The notes beneath the pieces were generated by a model, which was not told where the DNA came from, ran no database searches, and saw nothing but the letters and a program-made list of their open reading frames with translations. From NCBI RefSeq assembly GCF_002090115.1, contig NZ_BBRK01000006.1, positions 248,001 through 312,000 of the forward strand: 64,000 bases of DNA, in the 5' to 3' direction. A program made the position numbers and the translations under genes. This DNA comes from Demequina sp. NBRC 110054 (GTDB taxonomy: Bacteria; Actinomycetota; Actinomycetes; Actinomycetales; Demequinaceae). Positions 42,837-51,378 of this stretch are shown here, one piece after another (positions within the stretch are counted from its first letter, which is position 1; each line of letters starts with the position of its first letter).

Positions 42837-43799
42837 TCAGATGTCGAGGATCGAGTTCTTGGCCTGCGCGAACTCGTCGTCGGTGAGCAGCCGCTCGTAA
42901 CGCAGAGCGTCGAGCTGCCGGATGCGGTCGGCGGCGGGCTGGCTCGTGTTCGCGAGGATCGAGTCGACCATCTCGCGGATGTCGGACCGCGTGACGGGCT
43001 TGCCGGCGCGGCTGGACAGGTGCGCGGTGAGCCGGCCGAGTAGGGCGCGCGCCTCGTTGGCCTGATCCGGGTGGATCGGCGTGCTGAGGGACCAGTCGGC
43101 GCTCGCGAGCTGGAACTGCGCGGTGCGCATATCGTTCTCGCGCTGGCTGACCTTCTTGCGGCCGTCGCGGTCCTTGATGATCGTGCTCATCTGGATGGCG
43201 CCGCCGGTGAAGACGTCGCCGTGCGTGGCGGCGTCGAAGTTGTGGGCCCTCTGCCCCAGCACGACGTAGTCGCGGAAGATCTCGACGGAGCCGCCCTCGA
43301 GCGAGGCGACGTAGCCAAGGCGCTCGGAGCCGATGCTGGACGAGTCGAAGCCGATGCGCGCGATCTCCGCCTCTCGCACGGCAGCCGCGTCCTCAGGCGC
43401 GAACTGGCGGACCGTCGCGTCGAGGTTGCGGTAGGCGACGAGGGCGGGCCCGCCTGCGGTGGCCGCCGCGAGTGCGGCCGAGGCCTGCTCGATGCTCGCC
43501 GCGGGGACTGCAGCGGGATTCTGCCCACCGGCGGGCTGGCGACGCTTCGCCTTGGTGCCGTCGCCGGGACCTCGCAGCAGGTAGATGCCGGCACCGAGGC
43601 ATGCGCCGCCGACCACGATCATCACCAGCGGGTTCGACGCGGGCTCGCCCGAGATCAGGTCGACGAGCGAGTACAGCGCCGACAGGAGGCTCAGCCCCCC
43701 GAAGATCGAGAGCCCTATCCCCCACGGCTTGTTCTGCTTGGGCGCCGCGAAGGGACGACGCGTCGGCTGGCTGGGCTGTGCTGGTCCGGTTCCATTCAC
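42837..43799 (-). CDS. membrane protein with C-terminal SHOCT domain
   Basis: A 320-residue protein from GTG with AGGGTGG as ribosome binding site. Two membrane helices lie near residues 25-75 (G-I-G-L-S-I-F-G-G-L and P-L-V-M-I-V-V-G-G-A-C). A middle domain of about 150 residues (I-F-R-D-Y-V-V-L-G-Q-R-A-H-N-F-D) resembles a PH-like module. The last 30 residues are a SHOCT motif (I-R-Q-L-D-A-L-R-Y-E-R-L-L-T-D-D-E-F-A). SHOCT tails are thought to aid oligomerisation. Function unknown. Confidence 0.7.
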   Translation of the reverse strand: MNGTGPAQPSQPTRRPFAAPKQNKPWGIGLSIFGGLSLLSALYSLVDLISGEPASNPLVMIVVGGACLGAGIYLLRGPGDGTKAKRRQPAGGQNPAAVPAASIEQASAALAAATAGGPALVAYRNLDATVRQFAPEDAAAVREAEIARIGFDSSSIGSERLGYVASLEGGSVEIFRDYVVLGQRAHNFDAATHGDVFTGGAIQMSTIIKDRDGRKKVSQRENDMRTAQFQLASADWSLSTPIHPDQANEARALLGRLTAHLSSRAGKPVTRSDIREMVDSILANTSQPAADRIRQLDALRYERLLTDDEFAQAKNSILDI

Positions 43800-43853
43800 G
43801 GGCACCACCCTAGGGAAGGCGCGCCTGAGTGCCAATGGTGGGGTGTGGGTTGT

Positions 43854-44189
43854 TCATGAGGTGTCGAGGACGTGGCGCGAGACGGCGACGACGTCGTAGG
43901 CCTCGTCGACAGGGACGATGCGGTTGGCTGCGATCTCGGTCGAGAGCTTCGCGAGTCGGCGGGCATGGCGACGGCGGGAGAACCTGCCGAAGCAGCCTTC
44001 TCGGTTCTCCGCCGCGGCTAGAAGTGCGCGCCAGAGGTCGCGCGCGATCTCCGAATCGCGGGGATGCTCCGAGTGCGCAGTCTCCAACACAGCGATGGCC
44101 GCCTCGTACGAGCGGGCCGCAGCGCAGGCACGATGAGTTGGACGATGCCATGACCACGTTTCCGGAGCCGCGAAGCGAGACGACCACAT
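43854..44189 (-). CDS. hypothetical TPR-like protein (weak)
   Basis: About 111 residues, starting just downstream of the DUF2075 helicase gene. The C-terminal 80 residues (Y-E-A-A-I-A-V-L-E-T-A-H-S-E-H-P-R-D through R-R-L-A-K-L-S-T-E-I-A-A-N-R-I) look like a genuine helical segment similar to the end of bacterial transcriptional activator domains. The first 30 residues are Trp-, Arg- and His-rich and less convincing, and the longer reading overlaps the helicase gene. It may be a truncated remnant. Confidence 0.4.
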   Translation of the reverse strand: MWSSRFAAPETWSWHRPTHRACAAARSYEAAIAVLETAHSEHPRDSEIARDLWRALLAAAENREGCFGRFSRRRHARRLAKLSTEIAANRIVPVDEAYDVVAVSRHVLDTS

Positions 44190-44199
44190 GGCGGTTGGT

Positions 44200-46071
44200 C
44201 TACTCGAGGAGCCCTCGCAGGAACTCCTGCGTCCCCTCGTCGGTCGAGTAGAGGACCGTGCCGACCATGCCGCGCGTGAGCAGGACCTTGTAGACGTTGC
44301 GCACGTTCCGGTCAAACGCCTCGTCGCTGACCTGCTTGCGGCTCTTGAATGCGGGGTCCCTGTTGAACTCTCGACGGCTCACGAACCGCCCCTCCCGCAC
44401 GACGAGGTCGGGGCCGATGATCAGCCCGTTCCAGTCGTACTCGAATCCCTGCGCGGTGTAGACGCAGCCGACCTGGCCGAAGCCGCCAGGCTCGGTTGCC
44501 CACAGCGCGGAGGGCGGGATGGTGCCGAGCTTGCGGGTCGCCTTGGAATTCCATGGGCGACGCCACTCGCCAACAACGACGTCCGGCACAAGCGCCCCAT
44601 CCTTCGCGTCGGACCACGGCCAGCAGAAGCCAGCCGTCATCCGGGCCGAATAGCCCTGCGACTGCTTCTCCTGTAGACGCCTTTCGAGGTCGAACACCGA
44701 GTCGGCGACCTCGACGGAGAACGTCTCCTCGTCATTCCAACCGACGGGCCTGTCGCCAGCGAGGCCGAGCAGCCGCAGCACCCAGTCGATGTAGGCCGCG
44801 CTCCCTCCTGAGCGGTACTGCGCGTTGAGATCGATCTGTCGAACGGCCAGGCCACGTGCGGCAGCGTGTGCGCGGATGTCAACCACGGTGCCGAGCTCGC
44901 CAGGCTTCACCACCTGATGCTCGTCGAGCAGGAACACGGGCACGCGCGCGGCGTCAAGGAGCTCCTCCACCTGGGGTCGGGCGCGTTCCGCGAGCGCACG
45001 GGGCGTGTACCGGTCGACCGACTTCTCGCGGATGCGGTGAGCCTCGTCCAGCACGAGCACATCGAGACCGTTGCGTTCGGCCTCCATGAAGCTGTTGAAG
45101 TACTTGAACAGGCTCTGCGTCGAGGTCGAACCCTTGCCAGCGACTTTGCGCAGCGTCTGGGTGAACGACCTCGATCCGGTCGCGTGCAGCGCGGTACGGC
45201 CCTGGCGGGCGAGCTCACCGAGCAGCGACAGCGCGATCACGCTCTTGCCCGAGCCGGGTCCGCCGCTGACGATCACGACCTCCTTCGAGTCGGAGGCACG
45301 GGCGGACTCGACGGCGCGCATCACCAGTTCGTAGGCGACGCGCTGCTCGTCGAGGAGCACGAACTGCTCGCGGTCACGGATCTCTGCGGCGGCGACTTTG
45401 AGCAACTGCTTCGACGGTGCGACCGCGGAAGCGAGGAACTCGTCTGCAGCACCCGCTCCGCTATGGGGAGCGAGTCGACTCTTGAGGAAGTCCACGAACT
45501 CCCCACGCCGCTGACCGGTGAACATCCGGCCCTCCTCGGACGGGGCGACGGCCCACAGATCGGCGACCCCGGCATCGTCAGCGTTGTGAAGGTAGGCGAC
45601 GCCGACGAGCGCGCCCGGACGAGACGCGAGCGCGCGGAGGAAATCGCGGTAGTAGCGCGCGTACTCCCCGACCTGGAGAGATGGGTGTAGCACTGGGTTG
45701 TAGGCCACGCCCTCGACCTCGACAAGGTTCTCGGCGTCCTCGTGACGCTTCGCCTTGCTCCATTGCTTCAGTTCGACAACAACGTACGAGCTCTCGCCCG
45801 TCGCCGGGTGGATACCCGCCAGGACGACGTCGGCGCGTTTGCTCGTCAGAGGCAGCCGGTGCTCGAGCAGCACCTCGACGTCGCCGAGGCCCGCATCGTC
45901 CAGGACGTGAGCGAGATGCGGGATGCTGTTCCGCCACGATGCTCGCTCGTTGGCGCTCGGCGCACCGAGACCGTGGAACACGAGCATGTCTGCGAGCGCC
46001 TCCTCCACGATGGAGAAGTCACCTGCCGCGGCGGCGGCGAGCGACCTGGCACTGTGGCGAACGACCTGCAT
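44200..46071 (-). CDS. PD-(D/E)xK nuclease-DUF2075 helicase fusion
   Basis: A 623-residue protein. The N-terminal domain has the nuclease pattern D81...E100-L-K102 (R-A-D-V-V-L-A...Y-V-V-V-E-L-K-Q-W). The DUF2075 superfamily 1 helicase domain has Walker A G-G-P-G-S-G-K-S (270-277), Walker B D-E-A-H (342-345), Q-Y-R-S (motif III/IV region) and L-L-T-R-G-M near the end (motif VI). Such DUF2075 proteins are related to the helicase part of Schlafen proteins and often lie in accessory loci. It is divergent from a MazG-like gene across a 130-base shared control region. Role in defence or DNA quality control is inference. Confidence 0.85.
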   Translation of the reverse strand: MQVVRHSARSLAAAAAGDFSIVEEALADMLVFHGLGAPSANERASWRNSIPHLAHVLDDAGLGDVEVLLEHRLPLTSKRADVVLAGIHPATGESSYVVVELKQWSKAKRHEDAENLVEVEGVAYNPVLHPSLQVGEYARYYRDFLRALASRPGALVGVAYLHNADDAGVADLWAVAPSEEGRMFTGQRRGEFVDFLKSRLAPHSGAGAADEFLASAVAPSKQLLKVAAAEIRDREQFVLLDEQRVAYELVMRAVESARASDSKEVVIVSGGPGSGKSVIALSLLGELARQGRTALHATGSRSFTQTLRKVAGKGSTSTQSLFKYFNSFMEAERNGLDVLVLDEAHRIREKSVDRYTPRALAERARPQVEELLDAARVPVFLLDEHQVVKPGELGTVVDIRAHAAARGLAVRQIDLNAQYRSGGSAAYIDWVLRLLGLAGDRPVGWNDEETFSVEVADSVFDLERRLQEKQSQGYSARMTAGFCWPWSDAKDGALVPDVVVGEWRRPWNSKATRKLGTIPPSALWATEPGGFGQVGCVYTAQGFEYDWNGLIIGPDLVVREGRFVSRREFNRDPAFKSRKQVSDEAFDRNVRNVYKVLLTRGMVGTVLYSTDEGTQEFLRGLLE

Positions 46072-46127
46072 GAGACTCCTGGGCAGCGAGATGCTGCGCG
46101 GGAGGCATATCCGCAGGTGCGAAAGCC

Positions 46128-46152
46128 TGTCATTGCGCTTGTGAGAATGACA
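46128..46152. promoter_or_regulatory. inverted repeat in the shared DUF2075/MazG promoter region
   Basis: TGTCATT and AATGACA are perfect 7-bp arms with an 11-base spacer, located midway between the two divergent start codons. A nested GCGCT/AGCGC pair overlaps it. This is a good place for one regulator to control both genes. Confidence 0.5.
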
Positions 46153-46201
46153 CTAGCGCTTCGTCTGGGCTCGGATAGGTTTCGCGTGGGAGAGTCGTCG
46201 C

Positions 46202-46561
46202 ATGTCTTCTTCGACCGACTCGATCTCCGGACTCACCGTTGACATCAGGGCATTCGCCCAGGAGCGCGACTGGGAGCAGTTCCATGACCCCAAGTCGCTA
46301 CTGCTCGCTCTCGTGGGCGAGGTCGGCGAGCTGGCTGAGCTGTTCCAGTGGGTTCCCGCGGGCGATGCTGTGGCTGCCTTCTCCTCAGCCGAGCGTCAGC
46401 AGCGGGCAGGAGAGGAGATCAGCGACGTTCTGATCTACCTGTTGCGGCTTGCCGACGTGCTGGGGGTCGACGTGGGTGCCGCCGCGAGCGCGAAGCTCGC
46501 CGACTCAAGGGAGCGGTTCGTCGCTCACGACGTGCGTGGCACGGCGCCTGAAAAGAGGTAG
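46202..46561 (+). CDS. MazG-like/dCTPase-type nucleotide pyrophosphohydrolase
   Basis: A 119-residue all-alpha NTP pyrophosphatase. The metal-binding pattern is E40-x2-E43-x2-E46 (G-E-V-G-E-L-A-E-L-F-Q-W) and E71-E72...D75 (G-E-E-I-S-D-V-L-I-Y-L-L), close to the RS21-C6/dCTP pyrophosphatase group. It hydrolyses (d)NTPs to (d)NMP and pyrophosphate. Paired divergently with a nuclease-helicase, it could deplete or clean nucleotides during phage attack or DNA damage, or simply be a housekeeping enzyme. No signal peptide. Confidence 0.85.
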   Translation: MSSSTDSISGLTVDIRAFAQERDWEQFHDPKSLLLALVGEVGELAELFQWVPAGDAVAAFSSAERQQRAGEEISDVLIYLLRLADVLGVDVGAAASAKLADSRERFVAHDVRGTAPEKR

Positions 46562-46799
46562 GGCAGTCGTGAGCCGGCGCGGGGACTTCGCTACTCGCCA
46601 ACAAGGACGCCTTGGTTGCGAGGCCCGCTGAGTCTGTCGGGATTCGCGACGGCTTCGACCGGCTGGCCCCGTGGGAACTCGTTGCTCGTCGGCCGTCCGC
46701 GTCTTGCCGGCCCCTACCACGCAGCGCAACGGCACCCCAGTGATCCGCGAAGGCTTCAGCGACGGACTCGAGCGAGCGACTTGGCATTGCGGTGGCCAG

Positions 46800-47300
46800 C
46801 TACGTGCGATGTCTCCCTTCCCGGCCGCGCGCCTGCACATCGAAATCGGACATCACGGCGAGCACGCGGACGTCCTCGCCTTCGGGGAAGTAGCTCCGCC
46901 GGCGCTTCTCCAACCCGAGGACGTACCACCACTGGGGATCCCGGTTGCCCTTGCTTCGGTTGCATCGCATGCACAGTGCCTGGCCATTGCTGATGACAGT
47001 CGGCCCGCCCTTCGAGTGCGGGAAGACGTGGTCGGCCTCGACCGCACGACTGCTGCATCGTCCCCAGGCGAGCAGCAGCGAGCCTTCGCATCGTCCGCTC
47101 GCCCGCTCCAGGATCCTGTCACAAGCCCCGTGCTTGAATCCGCGCCACGGATCGCGCTTCGACGAATTCGGCCCACGGCCTAGCATCGGAAAGCGAAGCA
47201 CGGCGACGATAGCGAGCAGCGGTATGAGCCACGGCAGTAGAGGCTGAACGCCCGTCCATACGCCAGTCACGAACGGCCCGACAACACCTACCTCGCCCAT
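46800..47300 (-). CDS. membrane-anchored HNH endonuclease
   Basis: A 166-residue protein. An N-terminal hydrophobic helix (about 17-38, G-V-Q-P-L-L-P-W-L-I-P-L-L-A-I-V-A-V-L) is followed by an HNH domain: zinc cysteines C71, C82, C110 and C113 and the catalytic core A-D90-H91-V-F-P-H95 with S-N-G-Q-A-L-C-M-R-C-N. The metal and general-base residues look intact. Its ATG overlaps the stop of the NERD-UvrD gene (ATGA), so it is translationally coupled to it. A nuclease held at the membrane next to a DNA helicase suggests action on incoming DNA. Confidence 0.85.
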   Translation of the reverse strand: MGEVGVVGPFVTGVWTGVQPLLPWLIPLLAIVAVLRFPMLGRGPNSSKRDPWRGFKHGACDRILERASGRCEGSLLLAWGRCSSRAVEADHVFPHSKGGPTVISNGQALCMRCNRSKGNRDPQWWYVLGLEKRRRSYFPEGEDVRVLAVMSDFDVQARGREGRHRT

Positions 47301-49405
47301 CACCGCGCCACGACCCCGACCCAGAGGCCATCCCGTGCCCGGGTCAAAGCCACGTACAGTTCCCGCCTGGCGAGCTCCCACGCCTCGCGCGCAGCAGCAT
47401 CGTCCTCGGACGGAGGCTCGCCCTCGAGCAGAGACAGCCTCACCGAAGCGACGAGCACCTGCTTGAACTCGAGCCCCTTGGCACGCTTGATGGTGCCGAC
47501 TCGGACCGCATCCACCGCTGATCCGGCGTATTCCTTGAGATCCACCGTTGGGATGCCGACGCCCGCGAGCGCCTTGTGCGCTGCCGCGACGGAGCGACTC
47601 GATGCGCACAGCACTCCGACGTCCCCGAGCGATGTGCCGATATCGCGCACCGCCTGCTGGACCCGGGCGACGAGCATCCTGTCGTGCTCGCGCCAGGTCG
47701 CGCACCTCACCACCTCAGGCTCTGGACCGGATCTCGCGGTGGACTTGGGGCGCTCACCGCGAGCGATCTCGCCTTCGATGTCTGCGTACCCGGCCCCTGC
47801 GACGAGCCCGTGCGCAAAGTCGAGGATCTCCTCGGTGTTGCGATAGTTGATGTCGAGCACCACGCCTCGCGAGGCGACAGAGAGCCCGGCCTCTGCAAGG
47901 GTGTAGCCACCCGGATAGATGCTCTGCTGGCCGTCGCCGATGAGCGTGAAGCCGTCGGGACCGTCGCCCACGAGCGAGTGCAGCATCCGCACCATCGCGC
48001 AGCTGAGGTCCTGCGCCTCGTCGACGATCACGGCCGCGTAACCGCCGTCCAGGGGCTCGCGTCGCAGCTCGGCGTCGGCGAGCAGGATCACGTCCGCGAA
48101 GTCATGCACACGCTGGCGCCGCAGGTTGCGGTCGTAGTCCAGGTACAGGACCCACACGGCCCGACGCTGATCAAGCCCCAGACGATGCTGCCGCCCGGTG
48201 CGAGACAGCTCAGCGTAGGTGTCGAAGTCGGAGATGCCTCGCCCCTTGATGACGTAGTCGATCTCCTCCCTCCAATACCGCTCGGATAGCCCCTTGCGCC
48301 TCAGTGGGCTGTCTTTGGGGACCGCATTCCACGCTGCGGCGAAGCCGCCATCCGCCGCAGAACTGTCGAGCCTGCGACGCACTCCTCGGTCGTCGAGCAC
48401 AGACGACGCGAACTGATGCACTCCCATGAAGTCGACGCGGTCCACCACATCGGGCGCCATACGGCCGAGCAGGGTCTTCAACACTGAAGGAAGAGTCCGC
48501 ACGTACGTCGTGACGAGCACACGCCCCGGCCTGGTCCGCGCCAGATACGCGGCACGATGCAGCCCCACCACAGTCTTGCCGGTCCCGGCCGCGCCACGGA
48601 TGCGGGAGGGCCCGTTGAAGGAACGACGCACAAGCTTCGCCTGCTCGGGGTGGAGGAAGGTCATCCACTCCTCCACAGGCTGCGCCATGATCCCCTCGAG
48701 CAGCGCCGCCTCAACCTCTGAGGCCGAGAAGAGCGCGTCGGTCTCGTCGACCACACGCTCGTCCGCCTGCGCAGCCAGCACGGGGACCTCGACAGATACA
48801 GGCGGGGCCGTCTGCACAGGCGCGGACACAGGAGGGAAGAACTGCCGGCACCGCGCGTCGACCTCGTCCACCTGGGTCACGGTGAGCCTCTCGCCCTTGG
48901 ACGCGATGTGACGCAGCAGGTCCTTCTCCCCGACCACCTCCACGGGTCCGACCCGCGCGTTGATTCCCTGCCGGCCAGCGAGGACGACCACGGCGTGCAC
49001 CTCGCCCGGTGCGAGTCCGATAGACGCGAGGTCTTCCTCCGCGCGGTCGCATAGGTCGGCGAGGTTCATCAGATCCTCAGTGACGTCCTCGTCTCCACGA
49101 AAGATGCGCTGGTCAACGATCGAGACGTCCTTCCAAGCCTTCGTATCGATGATGAAGACGCCGGGCTTGCCGACCATGATCAGGTCGACCTGCGCCCGAC
49201 GCGACCCAGGCCAACGGCGGTCGTGGAGGAACCGTGCCTCGTAGACACTCAGCGGCGCAAGCAGCCGCGCGATCCGATGCTCGGTCACACCCGCAACCTC
49301 GTAGCGCCCAGCCGCAGCTCGCGCGTCAGCCGCCGCAGCCTCGTGGGCAGCCGCGAGTGCGAGCTGTCGCTCGGCCTCCGTCTTTGCAGAACTACCAGCG
49401 GTCAT
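47300..49405 (-). CDS. NERD nuclease-UvrD/SF1 helicase fusion
   Basis: A 701-residue protein. The NERD domain (about 45-150) keeps the nuclease residues V-D74-L-I-M-V-G-K-P-G-V-F-I-I-D87-T-K89. The helicase part has Walker A G-A-A-G-T-G-K-T (271-278), V-I-V-D-E-A-Q-D (motif II), G-D-G-Q-Q-S-I-Y (III), D-I-N-Y-R-N (IV) and L-Y-V-A-L-T-R-A-R (VI). Ribosome binding site GAGGGGG precedes the ATG. It has its own promoter with the GAAGACTAGCGA core. With the coupled HNH gene it forms a two-gene nuclease-helicase unit. Confidence 0.9.
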   Translation of the reverse strand: MTAGSSAKTEAERQLALAAAHEAAAADARAAAGRYEVAGVTEHRIARLLAPLSVYEARFLHDRRWPGSRRAQVDLIMVGKPGVFIIDTKAWKDVSIVDQRIFRGDEDVTEDLMNLADLCDRAEEDLASIGLAPGEVHAVVVLAGRQGINARVGPVEVVGEKDLLRHIASKGERLTVTQVDEVDARCRQFFPPVSAPVQTAPPVSVEVPVLAAQADERVVDETDALFSASEVEAALLEGIMAQPVEEWMTFLHPEQAKLVRRSFNGPSRIRGAAGTGKTVVGLHRAAYLARTRPGRVLVTTYVRTLPSVLKTLLGRMAPDVVDRVDFMGVHQFASSVLDDRGVRRRLDSSAADGGFAAAWNAVPKDSPLRRKGLSERYWREEIDYVIKGRGISDFDTYAELSRTGRQHRLGLDQRRAVWVLYLDYDRNLRRQRVHDFADVILLADAELRREPLDGGYAAVIVDEAQDLSCAMVRMLHSLVGDGPDGFTLIGDGQQSIYPGGYTLAEAGLSVASRGVVLDINYRNTEEILDFAHGLVAGAGYADIEGEIARGERPKSTARSGPEPEVVRCATWREHDRMLVARVQQAVRDIGTSLGDVGVLCASSRSVAAAHKALAGVGIPTVDLKEYAGSAVDAVRVGTIKRAKGLEFKQVLVASVRLSLLEGEPPSEDDAAAREAWELARRELYVALTRARDGLWVGVVAR

Positions 49406-49420
49406 GTGTCCCCCTCGGGT

Positions 49421-49451
49421 GAAGACTAGCGATCAGTTCGAGAACCGAGAA
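49421..49451 (-). promoter_or_regulatory. promoter of the NERD-UvrD/HNH operon (GAAGACTAGCGATC type)
   Basis: On the minus strand TTCTCG (49446-49451), 17 bases, TAGTCT (49423-49428). The 14-base core GAAGACTAGCGATC (plus-strand reading) and the AGAAC-x-GAGAAG -35 region are shared with the GH6 gene's promoter. The -10 ends 18 bases from the start codon. Confidence 0.65.
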
Positions 49452-49454
49452 GAG

Positions 49455-51314
49455 TCAGTTCCCCGCACACACCACATCCACGGCATCCGGCGCGTCCCCG
49501 CTCGCCGTGAACCCGAACTCCCCCGTCTCACCCGCCGCGAGCACCCCGTTCCATCCGACGTCGCCGACGGTCACGGTCCCGCTCGTCCCGGACGAGTCAC
49601 CGTTCCATAGTCCGTCGATCTCGACACCTGAGGGGAGATCAAAGGAGACCTCCCAGCCAGACAGCTCCCCAGCAGCCTTGACGACCACGTTCGCCTGGAA
49701 CCCGCCCTGCCACGAGTTGGTGACCTCGAGCGAGGCAGAGCACTCCCCCGCTGCCCCGGCCACAACCGCATCGTCCGTGTCGTTTGAGGAGTCACCGGCG
49801 GCCGAGTCCTCAGAGGAACCCAGCTCCACCGAGTCATCCTCCCTGGCAGGCGGGTTCTCCTCCCCGACGGCCGGGTACGCATTCGCCACGAGCTCCGCGA
49901 ACTGCGCGGCGAACCACTTGCCCGACAGCGGCGCATCGGCCAGCGCCCCGGTCGAGTTCCCACCAAGACGTTCAGTGGAATACGAAGGCGAGCACATCGG
50001 GTCGTAGCTCTTGCCCTCGTCGTTGGCGATCTCCTCCGACGACCCGTCCGACTCCCCCGGCGGCTTCACCCACAGGTACGCGTCCAGGTGCGAGTCCGGA
50101 TACCCCGACGGCAGCGCCTGCGGCCTGAGCCCCAGCCCCGCGCCCGCCTGGTTGCACCACGCCCCGCGATGCGTGCGCTGATCGATCGCATTCGCCGCGA
50201 CATACGCATCCACGGACGATGCGTCAGTCACCTCGGTCGGGCGAGCGGAACCTCCCCAGCCGTTGCGGGAGGTGTCGATGAGCATGCCGATCGTCTCGGG
50301 GAAGCCCGTGGCGACGGCGCGCGCGTACAGATCCGCGGTCCAGTCGGCCTCGTCGAACAGCGCGTTCCACTCGTAGAAGCTCCCCGACCGGATCTCCTGG
50401 CCTCCCACCTGGAGCGAGGCGTCGGGCAGGTAGGTCTCCTCGGTCGGCGTGTAGTTGGCGGTGTTCGTGACGAAGCCGTCGACAGCCTCGAAACCCGCCT
50501 CGGTGGACTCCACGACGGAAGCGAACAGCGCGACCGACGGCCCCGAGTTCGAGTCCCACCCGAGCCAGCCCGAGTGCGCGGCGTCGATGTAGCTGTACAC
50601 ATTCGGAAGCGGGGCGAAGGCGTCGAGCGCATAAGCGATGCCGGCCCGGTAGTACGGATCTGCGGCCTGGCAGTTGGCGTCGGACGCGTTGGTCACGAGG
50701 TTCGGCAGCGAGTCGGGCTCGATCACGGTGACGATCCGCAGGTCGGCGTACTCGGGCTCGGCGAAGATCGCGGTGAGCGCGTCGATGTACTCGCTCTCGT
50801 ATCGCTCGAGCCCCTCGTCGGTGGCGGGCAGCTCGCCGTTGGACGCGAGCGCGAAGCAGTCGCGCCCCGGCAGGTCGTACACGACGACGGTCACGGCGAC
50901 AGGCTCACCGTCGACGCTCTGGGACAGCGCCGCATCCAGGTGATACCTCAGCCCGGGGCCGTCGGTGTTGCCCTCGATCGCGGAGATCCGGTCCATCCAC
51001 ACGCCGGTCGGCTCGGACGCGACGGCACGCATCGACTCGGCGAGGTCCGGGTCGCCGGACTCATAGGAGGCAGCGGTCGCCTCAACCTGCGCGGACCACT
51101 CCGCGTTGACGTACATCGTCGCGCCCGCGAAGGGATTGTCGACGTGGCCAGCCTTGGAAACCGAGCCCGAGGACGATGCGCCACCCGAGTCGGACGTCGA
51201 GTCCGAGGGCTCCGCCGAATCACCCCCGGTGCAGGCGGCGAGCGCGAGCACCGCCGCAAGCCCCGCCGCGGTCACCGACGCCCGACGCCGCGCACTTCCA
51301 CCCATCCGACTCAC
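49455..51314 (-). CDS. GH6 cellulase lipoprotein with C-terminal CBM2-type module
   Basis: A 619-residue protein with a lipoprotein signal (L-A-L-A-A-C). The glycoside hydrolase family 6 domain shows Y-D-L-P-G-R-D-C-F-A, V-I-E-P-D-S-L-P-N and W-V-K-P-P-G-E-S-D-G, which contain the catalytic and structural Asp residues. A Ser/Asp/Glu-rich linker leads to a carbohydrate-binding domain (N-S-W-Q-G-G-F-Q-A-N-V-V-V, W-N-G-D-S-S-G) of CBM2 type. It should be cell-surface-anchored and cut beta-1,4-glucan. The GTG start has a GAGAAGGGG site. Being a lipoprotein is less common than secretion for GH6 enzymes. Confidence 0.92.
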   Translation of the reverse strand: MSRMGGSARRRASVTAAGLAAVLALAACTGGDSAEPSDSTSDSGGASSSGSVSKAGHVDNPFAGATMYVNAEWSAQVEATAASYESGDPDLAESMRAVASEPTGVWMDRISAIEGNTDGPGLRYHLDAALSQSVDGEPVAVTVVVYDLPGRDCFALASNGELPATDEGLERYESEYIDALTAIFAEPEYADLRIVTVIEPDSLPNLVTNASDANCQAADPYYRAGIAYALDAFAPLPNVYSYIDAAHSGWLGWDSNSGPSVALFASVVESTEAGFEAVDGFVTNTANYTPTEETYLPDASLQVGGQEIRSGSFYEWNALFDEADWTADLYARAVATGFPETIGMLIDTSRNGWGGSARPTEVTDASSVDAYVAANAIDQRTHRGAWCNQAGAGLGLRPQALPSGYPDSHLDAYLWVKPPGESDGSSEEIANDEGKSYDPMCSPSYSTERLGGNSTGALADAPLSGKWFAAQFAELVANAYPAVGEENPPAREDDSVELGSSEDSAAGDSSNDTDDAVVAGAAGECSASLEVTNSWQGGFQANVVVKAAGELSGWEVSFDLPSGVEIDGLWNGDSSGTSGTVTVGDVGWNGVLAAGETGEFGFTASGDAPDAVDVVCAGN

Positions 51315-51335
51315 GAGACCACCCCTTCTCCCAGG

Positions 51336-51366
51336 GAAGACTAGCGATCTCCACCAGAACTGAGAA
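51336..51366 (-). promoter_or_regulatory. promoter of the GH6 gene (GAAGACTAGCGATC type)
   Basis: On the minus strand TTCTCA (51361-51366), 17 bases, TAGTCT (51338-51343). It shares the 14-base core and the -35 region with the promoter at 49421-49451, 1.9 kb away and in front of an unrelated gene. Confidence 0.65.
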
Positions 51367-51378
51367 GGAGCGTCGCCG

